From positions 37,471-101,470 of the forward strand of contig NZ_VUMO01000009.1 of assembly GCF_009696145.1 (NCBI RefSeq): a DNA stretch of 64,000 nt, given 5' to 3'. Shown one piece after another: positions 15,626-23,978 of the stretch (positions within the stretch are counted from its first letter, which is position 1; each line of letters opens with the position of its first letter). This stretch comes from Pseudoramibacter porci (lineage in GTDB: Bacteria > Bacillota > Clostridia > Eubacteriales > Eubacteriaceae). A model generated the notes under the pieces. The model was not told the DNA's origin and searched no databases. It saw only the letters and a program-made list of their open reading frames with translations. Both the position numbers and the translations under genes were made by a program.

Positions 15626-17053
15626 CTATGACAACTGTTCGCTGCTTTGTTTCGGAGCGGCGGCAAAGGGATGCCAGGTTAATGACAATGCGACGACGAA
15701 TCCGATGAGCGCGACAGCCGCGGCAGTGGCGCAGCTGACATGGAAGCCGCCAGTGACAGCCAGTGCGCTCTTAAAACCGGCGGCGAGCCGCCCCTGTTCG
15801 ACGGCGCTGAGGATGCCGACGTAAAGGGATGAACCAAAGCATCCAGCCGTTTGGATCGCGGTGTAGCAGATCGTGACGCCGTGGGGATGCAGGTCTTCAG
15901 ACAAGTTGTCCAACACGTAGCTTTGGGTCGGTCCGATACTGAAGTTGCAGCCGGCGAGAATCGGCAGATAAATGAGGGCAATCTGTACGCCCGCGGTGTG
16001 GGTGCCGGTCACTGTCGACATGAGGAGCAGAAAAGCGGCCATCACCAAAAGGGAAATCGGCAGGGAATGTTTAAAGCCGTATCGATCGTAAAGACTGCCG
16101 GCCAGCGGGGCAAAGACGACGCAGGATAAGCAGGGCAGCAATAAAGTCAGTGCTGCATCGAGGGCTGAGAATCCGAGAGCGTTCTGCATGTAGAGCGGCA
16201 GCAGAATGTTCATCGCGAAGACCGACATGAAGGCGATGAAGACAACGGCAATGCCCTTGACAAAGGACGCATCCTTAAAGGGACGCAGGTCCAAAAGCGG
16301 CTCGTCCAGCTGGTGCTGACGCCGGACAAACAAGCCCGCGCTGACGACCCCGATGACAAAAGCCAGAATCGCGACGATGACGCTTTGCGAGAAGATGGTC
16401 GAAATGCCGTACATGATCCCGATGAGTGTCAGACTGATCAAGATGACAGAGAGGACATCGAGTTTCGGCTGGCTGAGGGCAGCGTAATCGTCGATGAAAA
16501 TGACATTGAAGACGAGTGCAGCCGCAGTCAGCGCGGAAAAAACGAAAAATAAGAGATGCCAGTCAGAGACGGACAATAACAGGCCGCCAGCGATGGGGCC
16601 GAATGCCGGACCCAGCAGCGTCACCGCGCTGACGACGCCCATATAGGTGCCGAGGCGCCCCTTGGGTGCGATGAGCAGTGTCAGGTTCATGCCGATTGGG
16701 ACGATCATGCCAGTGCCCACGGCCTGGACACAGCGGCCGACAATCAAAACGGGAAAAGCTGTTGAGAAAGCGCCAATTAAAGAGCCTGCCAGCAGAAAGA
16801 TAAAGGCCACCGTGGTTAAGCGGCGGGTAGGCACACTTCGGTATAAAAAGCTGATCATGGGCACCGTCACCGCGGCCACCAGCATGTAGGCAGTGGAGAC
16901 CCATTGAACTTGACCGGAATTGATGTGAAAGGTGTGCATCATCGGCGTCAAGGCGACGTTTAAAAAGGTTTCGTTAAAAGTTGCCAGAAAAGCGCCGATG
17001 GCAATGGCCGTCAGAACGGCTGCCGCGTGTTTCACGGGTTTTGGATTGTTCAT
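15626..17053 (-). CDS. DHA2 family (EmrB/QacA-like) drug:proton antiporter
   Basis: 475 residues from the ATG at 17053, which has AAAGGAG 7 nt upstream; an ATG at 17122 has no ribosome site. About 14 hydrophobic segments and the 14-TM DHA2 layout (NETFLNVALTPMMHTFHI in TM1; VQAVGTGMIVPIGMN for motif C region) mark a major facilitator multidrug exporter. It faces the UvrA-like gene across a shared promoter region. The transcript has a leader of about 200 nt. Substrate unknown. Confidence 0.85.
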   Translation of the reverse strand: MNNPKPVKHAAAVLTAIAIGAFLATFNETFLNVALTPMMHTFHINSGQVQWVSTAYMLVAAVTVPMISFLYRSVPTRRLTTVAFIFLLAGSLIGAFSTAFPVLIVGRCVQAVGTGMIVPIGMNLTLLIAPKGRLGTYMGVVSAVTLLGPAFGPIAGGLLLSVSDWHLLFFVFSALTAAALVFNVIFIDDYAALSQPKLDVLSVILISLTLIGIMYGISTIFSQSVIVAILAFVIGVVSAGLFVRRQHQLDEPLLDLRPFKDASFVKGIAVVFIAFMSVFAMNILLPLYMQNALGFSALDAALTLLLPCLSCVVFAPLAGSLYDRYGFKHSLPISLLVMAAFLLLMSTVTGTHTAGVQIALIYLPILAGCNFSIGPTQSYVLDNLSEDLHPHGVTICYTAIQTAGCFGSSLYVGILSAVEQGRLAAGFKSALAVTGGFHVSCATAAAVALIGFVVALSLTWHPFAAAPKQSSEQLS

Positions 17054-17265
17054 AAAAAAACTCCTTTCCTGTGACAGATCGCGACATCGATAGACGTAGG
17101 ACTGGCCGAACGCGCCAGACAACAGCCTTCTTTAAAAAAAAGAAAACCGCTTTGAGCTGTCTTTTATTTTGTTGTGATTTGTTGTGAAATGAAAGACACG
17201 AAAAAGTGCCAAAATAAAAAAGCCGGAACAAACAGCCCGAAGGCCATTTGAATGACTTGTGTTTT
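17054..17265 (-). other. Long leader of the DHA2 exporter mRNA
   Basis: About 200 nt lie between the predicted start of transcription (near 17259) and the ATG at 17053. No gene. Read on the minus strand it is U-rich, with an eight-T run in 17137-17144 flanked by AAAG and a CAGCT/GGCTG pairing possibility around it. It may hold an attenuator, but no known riboswitch was recognised. Confidence 0.3.
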
Positions 17266-17294
17266 ATTTTAGACGACGAAAAAATTTTTGTCAA
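17266..17294 (-). promoter_or_regulatory. Sigma-A promoter of the DHA2 exporter gene
   Basis: Minus strand TTGACA (17294-17289), 17-nt spacer, TAAAAT (17271-17266). Confidence 0.72.
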
Positions 17295-17351
17295 ATAACT
17301 TTGGATTCAATCCGATTTGGTCAATGATGATAACGAGAAATGTAAAAAAAG

Positions 17352-17360
17352 TGATACAAT
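17352..17360 (+). promoter_or_regulatory. Extended -10 promoter of the UvrA-like gene
   Basis: TG-A-TACAAT, with no clear -35. The 15-base string from 17351 (GTGATACAATAAAAG) is repeated exactly at 34455 before another gene. Confidence 0.55.
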
Positions 17361-17395
17361 AAAAGCACATTAAGTAGAATAAAGGAGGCAGGCCA

Positions 17396-19891
17396 ATGGC
17401 GCAGAATCGCGAAAAAGTTCCAAATAAAATCGAAGTGCGGGGTGCGGACGTCCACAATCTCAAGCACATCGATGTCGACATTCCGCTCAATCAAGTGGTC
17501 GGCATCGCCGGCGTCTCGGGATCAGGTAAGTCGTCTCTGGCGCTGGGCGTGCTTTACGCTGAGGGCTCCCGCCGTTATTTGGAGGCGCTTTCCGCATACA
17601 CGCGCAGGCGCATGACCCAGGCGGAAAAGGCAGAGGTGGAGGCGGTCCGCTATATTCCAGCAGCGCTGGCCCTGCGGCAGCGCCCGGGGGTGCCAGGGGT
17701 GCGCAGCACCTTTGGCACAGCGACCGAGCTTTTGAACAGCCTGCGCCTGATGTTTTCCCGATTGGGCAGCCACCGCTGCCCCAACGGTCATTACGTGCCG
17801 CCGTCGCTCAATGTGGCGGCGATGAAGGCCATTACTTGTCCGACGTGCGGCGCGCAGTTTTACGGGCCAGGCGCGGAAGATCTGGCCTTTAACAGCCGCG
17901 GCGCCTGCCCGACCTGCGAAGGCACGGGGCTGGTGCGTACTGTCGACGAGGCGACCCTTGTGCCAGATGAAACCCTGTCCATCGACGAGGGCGCTGTGCG
18001 CCCATGGCAGACGCTGATGTGGTCTTTGATGAAGGACATCGCCAGAGAAATGGGCGTGCGCACCGACGTGCCTTTCAAGGATTTGACGCCCAAAGAGCGG
18101 GACATCGTGTTTAACGGCCCAGCCGTCAAAAAGAACATCATCTATCAGAACAAAACCAGCGGCGCGTCCGGCGACATGGATTTCACCTATTTCAACGCTA
18201 AATACACTGTGGAAAACGCGCTGTCCCACGTCAAGGACGAGAAGGGCATGAAACGGGTCGAAAAATTTTTAAAGACGGCAGTCTGCCCGGACTGCGGCGG
18301 GACTCGGCTTTCCGAAGCGGCACGGGCGCCGAAGCTCAGAGGGATTACGCTGGATCAGGCCTGCCAAATGACGCTTACCGCCCTTTGCGGGTGGGTCAAA
18401 GGCGTGCCGGGGACGATGCCGGACGAGATGCGGCCGATGGCGGCGAGCATCTGTGCGTCTTTTGAAGGCACCGCGAAGCGCCTTTTGGATCTGGGGCTGG
18501 GCTACATCACATTGGACCGCGCCGCGTCGACGCTGTCGACTGGCGAGCGTCAGCGGATGCAGTTGGCCCGGGCCGTGCGCAATCGGACGACCGGTGTACT
18601 TTACGTATTGGACGAGCCGTCGATTGGGCTGCACCCGGCCAATATCGAAGGGCTCACCGGGGTGATGGGCGATTTGATTGACGACGGCAATTCGGTGGTG
18701 TTGGTGGATCACGACACGCAGGTTTTGAGACAGGCGGACTGGCTCATTGAAATGGGACCGAAGGCCGGCGCCGACGGTGGACAGGTCATCGCCCAGGGAG
18801 CAGTTGAAAAAATGGAAAAGGATTCGGCGTCGATTATCGGGCCTTACCTTTCGGGAGAAACCGTCCAGGTTCGAAAGCACTGCCCGGAATCGGCGGTATT
18901 TGACAACGGGGCCATTCGCATGAAAACCGGGCCGATTCACACGGTGAAGCCGTTGGATGTCGCTTTTCCGAAGGGCCGGCTTTCTGTGGTCACCGGTGTG
19001 TCCGGCTCGGGCAAAACGACGATGATTCTGGAGAGCCTCATTCCGGGGTTGACGGCGCAAATCGAGGGCCGTCCGCTTCCGGCGCACGTCAAAGGAATTG
19101 AGGCGTCGGGGATTGAGCAGGTCAAGCTGATCGACGCGACGCCCATTGGCATCAACGTCCGTTCGACGGTGGCGACGTACGCGGGAGTTCACGACAGGCT
19201 GCGCAAGATTTTCGCGCAGACAGACGAAGCGAAGGCGGCTGGCTTTAAGCCCGGTGCCTTTTCCTACAATACCGGCGCGCTCAAATGTCCGACCTGTGAG
19301 GGGACGGGCACGATCAGCCTGGACGTGCAGTTTTTACCCGATGTGGAAATCACCTGCCCGGACTGCGACGGCACGCGCTACAGCGCGGAGGCGGACCACA
19401 TCCATTGGCACAATAAAGCGAAAAGGGCATTGACGCTGCCGCAGCTGATGGCGATGAGCGTCGACGAGGCGCTTGAAGCCTGTCAGGGCCTGCCGGCGGT
19501 GTGCAGGCGTCTTCAGGTGCTGCACGATCTTGGCCTGGGCTATCTCACCTTGGGCGAGGCGACGCCGGGGCTTTCCGGCGGCGAAGCCCAGCGCCTCAAG
19601 CTGGCGAGCGAGATGGGGCGGCCTCAAAAGGACGCACTGTTTGTCTTCGACGAACCGACCATTGGCCTGCATCCCCTCGACGTGAAAACACTGCTGACGG
19701 TTTTTCAGACGCTGATCGATTTCGGCGCGACGATCGTGGTCATCGAACACGATCTCGACGTGATTCACAACGCCGATTACCTCGTCGATATGGGGCCGGG
19801 CGGCGGTGAAGAAGGCGGGCGCATCGTCGCGGCCGGGACGGTGGAAGCTGTTAAAAATTGTGCGGAAAGCGTGACGGGAAGGTATTTGTAA
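17396..19891 (+). CDS. UvrA paralogue (class II, UvrB-domain-less excinuclease subunit A)
   Basis: 831 residues, about 110 shorter than housekeeping UvrA. Two ABC ATPase halves: Walker A GVSGSGKSS near residue 40 and GVSGSGKTT near 540, signatures LSTGERQRMQ and LSGGEAQRLK. Zinc modules CPTCGAQF...CPTCEGTG and CPTCEGTG...CPDCDGTRY are kept. The stretch after the first Walker A is shortened where UvrA normally binds UvrB, as in UvrA2/DrrC-type paralogues linked to drug tolerance. It may bind DNA adducts or a drug directly. Its divergent neighbour is a drug exporter, consistent with self-protection; that link is inference. AAAGGAGG precedes the ATG. Confidence 0.88.
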   Translation: MAQNREKVPNKIEVRGADVHNLKHIDVDIPLNQVVGIAGVSGSGKSSLALGVLYAEGSRRYLEALSAYTRRRMTQAEKAEVEAVRYIPAALALRQRPGVPGVRSTFGTATELLNSLRLMFSRLGSHRCPNGHYVPPSLNVAAMKAITCPTCGAQFYGPGAEDLAFNSRGACPTCEGTGLVRTVDEATLVPDETLSIDEGAVRPWQTLMWSLMKDIAREMGVRTDVPFKDLTPKERDIVFNGPAVKKNIIYQNKTSGASGDMDFTYFNAKYTVENALSHVKDEKGMKRVEKFLKTAVCPDCGGTRLSEAARAPKLRGITLDQACQMTLTALCGWVKGVPGTMPDEMRPMAASICASFEGTAKRLLDLGLGYITLDRAASTLSTGERQRMQLARAVRNRTTGVLYVLDEPSIGLHPANIEGLTGVMGDLIDDGNSVVLVDHDTQVLRQADWLIEMGPKAGADGGQVIAQGAVEKMEKDSASIIGPYLSGETVQVRKHCPESAVFDNGAIRMKTGPIHTVKPLDVAFPKGRLSVVTGVSGSGKTTMILESLIPGLTAQIEGRPLPAHVKGIEASGIEQVKLIDATPIGINVRSTVATYAGVHDRLRKIFAQTDEAKAAGFKPGAFSYNTGALKCPTCEGTGTISLDVQFLPDVEITCPDCDGTRYSAEADHIHWHNKAKRALTLPQLMAMSVDEALEACQGLPAVCRRLQVLHDLGLGYLTLGEATPGLSGGEAQRLKLASEMGRPQKDALFVFDEPTIGLHPLDVKTLLTVFQTLIDFGATIVVIEHDLDVIHNADYLVDMGPGGGEEGGRIVAAGTVEAVKNCAESVTGRYL

Positions 19892-19907
19892 ATTTTGATA
19901 AAAATTG

Positions 19908-19932
19908 AGCGGGGCAGGTACCCCGCTTTTTT
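19908..19932. terminator. Bidirectional terminator between uvrA-like and ABC transporter genes
   Basis: AGCGGGG (19908-19914), CAGGTA loop, CCCCGCT (19921-19927), then T's; on the minus strand TTTTTA follows. It overlaps the minus-strand stop codon region. Confidence 0.88.
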
Positions 19933-20725
19933 ACGCGTGAACGCGGTTGTATGCACATTCGCCGATTTTGTCGTCGGGCATCGTGCAGATGTGTCGTTCG
20001 TTTCGGAAAAACCTTCCGACGAAAGAATTAGCCGGATGGGCGAGTACTTCGTCAGGGGTATCGTACTGCTGAATTTCGCCATGATCCATGATCATGACCT
20101 TGGTGCCGAGCTTGAGGGCCTCCTTGATGTCGTGAGTGACAAAGAGCACGGTGATGCCCGTTTCCCGGTGGATTCTCGCGATTTCGTCCTGGAGGCTGCT
20201 TCGGGTGATTTCGTCGACCGCGCCGAAGGGTTCATCCATCAGCAGAATTTCCGGCGAGGCGGCGAGGGCTCGCGCGATACCGACCCGCTGCTGCTGGCCG
20301 CCGGAGAGCTCCGCCGGGAAGCGGTCCTTCATCGCCGGGTCCAGCCCGACGATGGCCATCCACTTGTCAATGGCGGCCTCCGTGCGTTTGCGGTCATTCT
20401 TGTTCCAGAGATTGGGCACGTAGGCGATGTTCTGTTCGACGGTCATGTGTGGGAAGAGGACGCTGCCCTGAATGGCGTAGCCGATGTTGCGCCGAAGCAT
20501 GATGTGATCGACATCGCGGATGTTTTTGCCTTGGACGAAAATGTCGCCGGCTGTGGGCGCAATTAACGCGTTGATCATTTTGAGGGTCGTCGTTTTGCCG
20601 CATCCCGAAGAGCCGATGATGGTGACGAAGTCGCCGCGCGCGACAGCAAAGCTCAGATCCGGAATGATCGTCGCTTCGCCGTATTTTTTGGTGACGTGTT
20701 CAAATTGAATCACAGGTTCGTTCAT
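19931..20725 (-). CDS. ABC transporter ATPase, osmoprotectant/ergothioneine uptake type
   Basis: 264 residues. Walker [10 protein letters not shown], signature [10 protein letters not shown], Walker B ILLMDEP and switch H in [10 protein letters not shown], all in the ProV/OpuCA subfamily pattern. It stops after the ATPase domain and lacks the CBS pair that many glycine-betaine OpuA/OpuCA ATPases carry for ionic-strength control. It is last in a minus-strand operon, 10 bp after the permease gene. The substrate may be glycine betaine, choline or ergothioneine. Confidence 0.85.
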   Translation of the reverse strand: MNEPVIQFEHVTKKYGEATIIPDLSFAVARGDFVTIIGSSGCGKTTTLKMINALIAPTAGDIFVQGKNIRDVDHIMLRRNIGYAIQGSVLFPHMTVEQNIAYVPNLWNKNDRKRTEAAIDKWMAIVGLDPAMKDRFPAELSGGQQQRVGIARALAASPEILLMDEPFGAVDEITRSSLQDEIARIHRETGITVLFVTHDIKEALKLGTKVMIMDHGEIQQYDTPDEVLAHPANSFVGRFFRNERHICTMPDDKIGECAYNRVHA

Positions 20726-20735
20726 TTTTTACCTC

Positions 20736-22271
20736 TTATTTTAATAATCCCTTTTCTTTTAAGAAAGCTCTGGCGACGTCCCGAGGTTCTTTTTTCTTGA
20801 CGTCGACTTCGTTGTTCATCTTGACCATGTCTGCGTCGCTGATTTTGCCGGTCAGCTTTTTAAAGACCTTTTTGAGCTCAGGATGCGCATTTAAGACTTC
20901 TGTCCGAACGACATTGCCGCAGCGGTAAGAGGGGAAGAAATTTTTATCGTCTTTGAGCACCACGGCGTTGGCGTCGGCGAGCTGCCCATCTGTGGTGAAC
21001 ACGACCATGACGTCGATCTGGTTTTCTGATAAGGCCTTGTATTTGAGACCGATGTCCATGTCCATCGTCTTGCCGAAACGCATGTTGTAGGCCTTGCAGA
21101 GGGCGTCGTAACCGTCCTTGCGTTCGAAAAAGTCGTATTCGGCACCGAAGGTGAGATCCTGAGCGTGATCGCGAAGGTCAGAATAAGTTTTGATATTGTA
21201 CTGATCGGCAATCGGTTTGCGGACGACGAGGCCGTAGGTATTGTTAAAGCCGTACATGCCAATCCAGGTCAAGCCTTTCTTGTTGTAGGCCTTTTGCAGC
21301 GTTTTGAATTGATCCTCGCTGTAGACCGATTTATTTTTGAGCACCATATTCCAGCCGGTGCCGGTGTATTCCGGGTAGAGGTCGAACTTGCCGCTTTCCA
21401 TGGCTGGTTCGATGTTGGAGGTGCCGCCGCCGACACCTTGAGTGAGCTTGACGTTGAGGTCGGTATCCTGTTCAATCAAAATGTCGAGCATTTCACCGAG
21501 GATGTACTGTTCTGTCATTGGTTTGGTCGCGATGTGAATCGTCGCGTTTTGTTTTTGGGGAATGGCCGCAAAGACAATGGCGCCGATCACGACGGCGGCG
21601 ACGGCGATCAAAACGCCCTTCGTGCGTTTCCGCGCCTTAACGGAGCGTTTTTGGAGCTGTTTTTCCAGCAGGCCGAGGAGCAAATCGGCAACTAAGGCCA
21701 GAACGGCAGTGAGGAGACTGCCTGCGAGGGTCATGGCAGCATTGTTCGTCGTGATGCCGCGGTAAATCGCCACCCCGAGGCCGCCGGCCCCAATGAAGGA
21801 GGCGATCCCGGCCAGGGCGATGGTCATGGTGATCATATTGCGGATGCCGGAAAGAATGACGGGCATGGCCAACGGCAGTTTTACCTTGAAGAGCACCTGC
21901 CGTTTGGTGCTGCCCATGCCCTTTGCCGCTTCGATGATCGCCGGATCGACGTTGGTGAGTCCGGTGTGGACGGCGCGGACCATCGGCAGCAGCGCGTAAA
22001 TGGTAAGCGCGATGACAGCGGTGGTGTTGCCGACGCCTGAAAAGGGAATCAGGAACCCCAGCATCGAAATGGAAGGGATGGTGTATAAAAAATTGATAAC
22101 GCCTAGGGTTGGCTTCGCCGATTTCTGGTATTCGGCGATCAGGATGCCGACGAGCCCGCCAAAAACGATGGCGATAGCGATCGCGGCAAAAGAAATTTCG
22201 AGATGCTCGACCAGCAGGCCGAGAAAGAAATCCCGGCGGGCGGCCAGCAGCTTAAAGGTTGAAGTGATCAT
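20736..22271 (-). CDS. Fused permease and substrate-binding protein of an OpuC/EgtU-type ABC transporter
   Basis: 511 residues from the ATG at 22271 (AAAGGA upstream; six residues earlier is another frame start without better signal). Residues about 1-215 are a BPD_transp_1 permease with about six membrane segments and the EAA-like loop GLTNVDPAIIEAAKGMGSTKRQ. After a linker, about 235-511 is an extracytoplasmic OpuAC-type binding domain (TKPMTEQYILGEMLDILIEQ). The fusion matches OpuFB- and EgtU-type transporters, which take up quaternary amines or ergothioneine. Which one cannot be settled without the binding-site residues. Confidence 0.85.
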   Translation of the reverse strand: MITSTFKLLAARRDFFLGLLVEHLEISFAAIAIAIVFGGLVGILIAEYQKSAKPTLGVINFLYTIPSISMLGFLIPFSGVGNTTAVIALTIYALLPMVRAVHTGLTNVDPAIIEAAKGMGSTKRQVLFKVKLPLAMPVILSGIRNMITMTIALAGIASFIGAGGLGVAIYRGITTNNAAMTLAGSLLTAVLALVADLLLGLLEKQLQKRSVKARKRTKGVLIAVAAVVIGAIVFAAIPQKQNATIHIATKPMTEQYILGEMLDILIEQDTDLNVKLTQGVGGGTSNIEPAMESGKFDLYPEYTGTGWNMVLKNKSVYSEDQFKTLQKAYNKKGLTWIGMYGFNNTYGLVVRKPIADQYNIKTYSDLRDHAQDLTFGAEYDFFERKDGYDALCKAYNMRFGKTMDMDIGLKYKALSENQIDVMVVFTTDGQLADANAVVLKDDKNFFPSYRCGNVVRTEVLNAHPELKKVFKKLTGKISDADMVKMNNEVDVKKKEPRDVARAFLKEKGLLK

Positions 22272-22329
22272 GCATGTCCTTTCCGGCACGCGCAGATGCG
22301 CCTGTCTTTAGCCTCAAAGAGAGAGATAG

Positions 22330-22950
22330 TTAGTTTTCGTCCCGGCGCACGATGCAGGAGACCGGGCAGTTTTCGTAGCACAAGCCGCAGTGGAGGCAGG
22401 CGTCCTGACGGATACGGTAGGGGCTGTCGGCTTCGATCGCGTTCTGTGGGCAGACCGATTGGCAGGTGCCGCATTCAATGCAGCTGTCCGTGATCAAGAA
22501 TCCTGGCGTCTGCACGTCCTTTTCCGCGCCGAAGGTAAAGTATTCCCGGTGGATCGGATGCGAGGATAAGTCAAAGCATTCCAGCTGTCCCGCGTCAATC
22601 ACAAAGGGATCGAGGATGTAGCGGGCGTCACCGGGATACACGCCGTTCATCGACGGATTTTCTTCGAAGATGCGGTCGATCCATTGATCGTGATCTTCTG
22701 TGATCCGCTTCGCTTCTCCGGTCAGCCGAACAGCCTGCCAATTTTGATTCAATCCAGTGATCGCGACGTTTGGGTTAGCGATCAGCTCTTTGTAAAAATC
22801 CTTGCCCCTTGCCGTGCAGAAATAGAGCTTTTCGTTTTCGACGATCATGACGTCAATAATACGGTTATGAGGTCTGCCGTCGGCATCGACGGTTGCGAAG
22901 GCCACGTCGCGAATTTCTCTGAGCATGTTCAAACAATCTTGTGCGTTCAT
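22330..22950 (-). CDS. Pyridoxamine-phosphate-oxidase-fold flavoprotein with two 4Fe-4S clusters
   Basis: 206 residues. Residues 1-135 have the split-barrel FMN-binding fold (FATVDADGRPHNRIIDVM...LYFCTARGKDFYKEL). Residues 160-206 hold a ferredoxin pair, CIECGTCQSVCPQN and CLHCGLCYENCPVS. Such fusions probably pass electrons between ferredoxin and flavin; substrate unknown. AGGAG before the ATG, strong promoter at 23007-23035. It leads the operon that continues into the ABC transporter 58 bp downstream, so it could act on the imported compound. Confidence 0.8.
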   Translation of the reverse strand: MNAQDCLNMLREIRDVAFATVDADGRPHNRIIDVMIVENEKLYFCTARGKDFYKELIANPNVAITGLNQNWQAVRLTGEAKRITEDHDQWIDRIFEENPSMNGVYPGDARYILDPFVIDAGQLECFDLSSHPIHREYFTFGAEKDVQTPGFLITDSCIECGTCQSVCPQNAIEADSPYRIRQDACLHCGLCYENCPVSCIVRRDEN

Positions 22951-23006
22951 TGCGTTCTCCTCTTCAATCTGTTGAATCTAAATACATTACAAATTTTATT
23001 GATGTC

Positions 23007-23035
23007 ATTATAAGCCCAACAAATTAAAATGTCAA
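23007..23035 (-). promoter_or_regulatory. Consensus sigma-A promoter of the flavoprotein-ABC operon
   Basis: Minus strand TTGACA (23035-23030), 17-nt spacer, TATAAT (23012-23007): a perfect consensus. Confidence 0.88.
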
Positions 23036-23048
23036 CGAAAAATTTACA

Positions 23049-23156
23049 ATAAAAAATCCGCCGTTAGGCGGCTGTAATGATGGTGTTGTATAGATTAGAA
23101 ATAGGATCGCAAAATAATAATCATTTTGATCATACGCTTAAAGAGATTCGTGGCAA
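23049..23156 (-). ncRNA. Candidate short minus-strand RNA with its own promoter and terminator
   Basis: Minus strand TTGCCA (23156-23151), 16-nt spacer, TATGAT (23134-23129) predicts a start near 23122. CCGCC / GGCGG (23071-23067 and 23062-23058) with a TAAC loop and six T's would end it near 23050, giving an RNA of about 70 nt. No minus-strand gene ends here, and the next promoter lies downstream. A 50-codon plus-strand frame at 23076-23228 overlaps it and is probably not translated. Confidence 0.3.
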
Positions 23157-23190
23157 TTTTCTAGAGGTGCCTGACCCGTATGATATGTGT

Positions 23191-23196
23191 TATAAT
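23191..23196 (+). promoter_or_regulatory. -10 element of the esterase gene
   Basis: TATAAT preceded by TGTGT, 30 nt before the esterase ATG. The -35 region is weak. Confidence 0.5.
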
Positions 23197-23225
23197 GACA
23201 TAAAATATTCACAGGAGGAAAATCA

Positions 23226-23933
23226 ATGAAAAAGGCAGCCTTTAAACTGGCAGGAAAAGTCTGCGAGCTGTACACGCCGGACGGTGACGGCCGGGAAGCA
23301 GAACTGATCTTCATTCAGGCGGTAGACGATCACGACGCTGAGGGCTTTCCCGCGATGCTGGAGATCATGAATCAACAAATCGAACAGCCCTTTGTTTTTG
23401 CCGATTTTTACGTCGGCGATTGGAACGCCGATCTGACACCGTGGGACGCGCCGCCGGTTTTCGGAAAGGAAGGCTTTGGTCACGGCGCGGCAGACACCTT
23501 GGCTTTCGTCAGTGAGATGTTCATCCCAGAAGTGCGCGCGCGGGCGAAGCTTTCCGAAACAACGCCGATTGTCGTCGGCGGCTACTCTCTGGCCGGGCTG
23601 TTTGCTCTTTGGAGCGTTTACCAGACAGACGCCTTCGCGGCGGTCATGGCAGCGTCACCTTCAGTCTGGTTTCCCGGATGGCGGGATTACAGCGACGCCC
23701 ACGCGCCCAAGGTGCCGGCGATTTATTTAAGCCTTGGCGATAAAGAGGAAAAGACACGCAATCAGGTTATGGCGCAGGTCGGCGACAACATCCGCCACCA
23801 ATACGACGTGCTCAAACAAAATGCGTCGGTTGAAAGCTGCACGCTGGCATGGCATCCGGGCAACCACTTCAAGGATCCTGAAAAGCGCTGCGCGGCGGGG
23901 TACATCTGGTGCGCTAAGGCGTTGACGAAATAA
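23226..23933 (+). CDS. Alpha/beta-hydrolase fold esterase
   Basis: 235 residues, no signal peptide. The nucleophile elbow GGYSLAG gives Ser121; Asp172 (SLGDKEEK) and His214 (HPGNHF) complete a plausible triad. The overall layout resembles the putative esterase (IroE/Fes-like) group. Substrate unknown. AGGAGG precedes the ATG. Confidence 0.75.
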   Translation: MKKAAFKLAGKVCELYTPDGDGREAELIFIQAVDDHDAEGFPAMLEIMNQQIEQPFVFADFYVGDWNADLTPWDAPPVFGKEGFGHGAADTLAFVSEMFIPEVRARAKLSETTPIVVGGYSLAGLFALWSVYQTDAFAAVMAASPSVWFPGWRDYSDAHAPKVPAIYLSLGDKEEKTRNQVMAQVGDNIRHQYDVLKQNASVESCTLAWHPGNHFKDPEKRCAAGYIWCAKALTK

Positions 23934-23960
23934 AAAAGCAGTGATCGTTAAATCACTGCT
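23931..23960 (-). terminator. Terminator of the DUF1848 gene
   Basis: AGCAGTGAT (23937-23945) pairs with ATCACTGCT (23952-23960); on the minus strand TTTTTT follows. The plus side lacks a T-run. Confidence 0.82.
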
Positions 23961-23978
23961 GGTAAAAGGCTAAAAAAT

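Noticed and set aside
23076..23228. 50-codon plus-strand frame before the esterase
   Set aside because: No ribosome site, it contains the esterase -10 element, and its end overlaps the esterase start; the peptide matches nothing I recognise.
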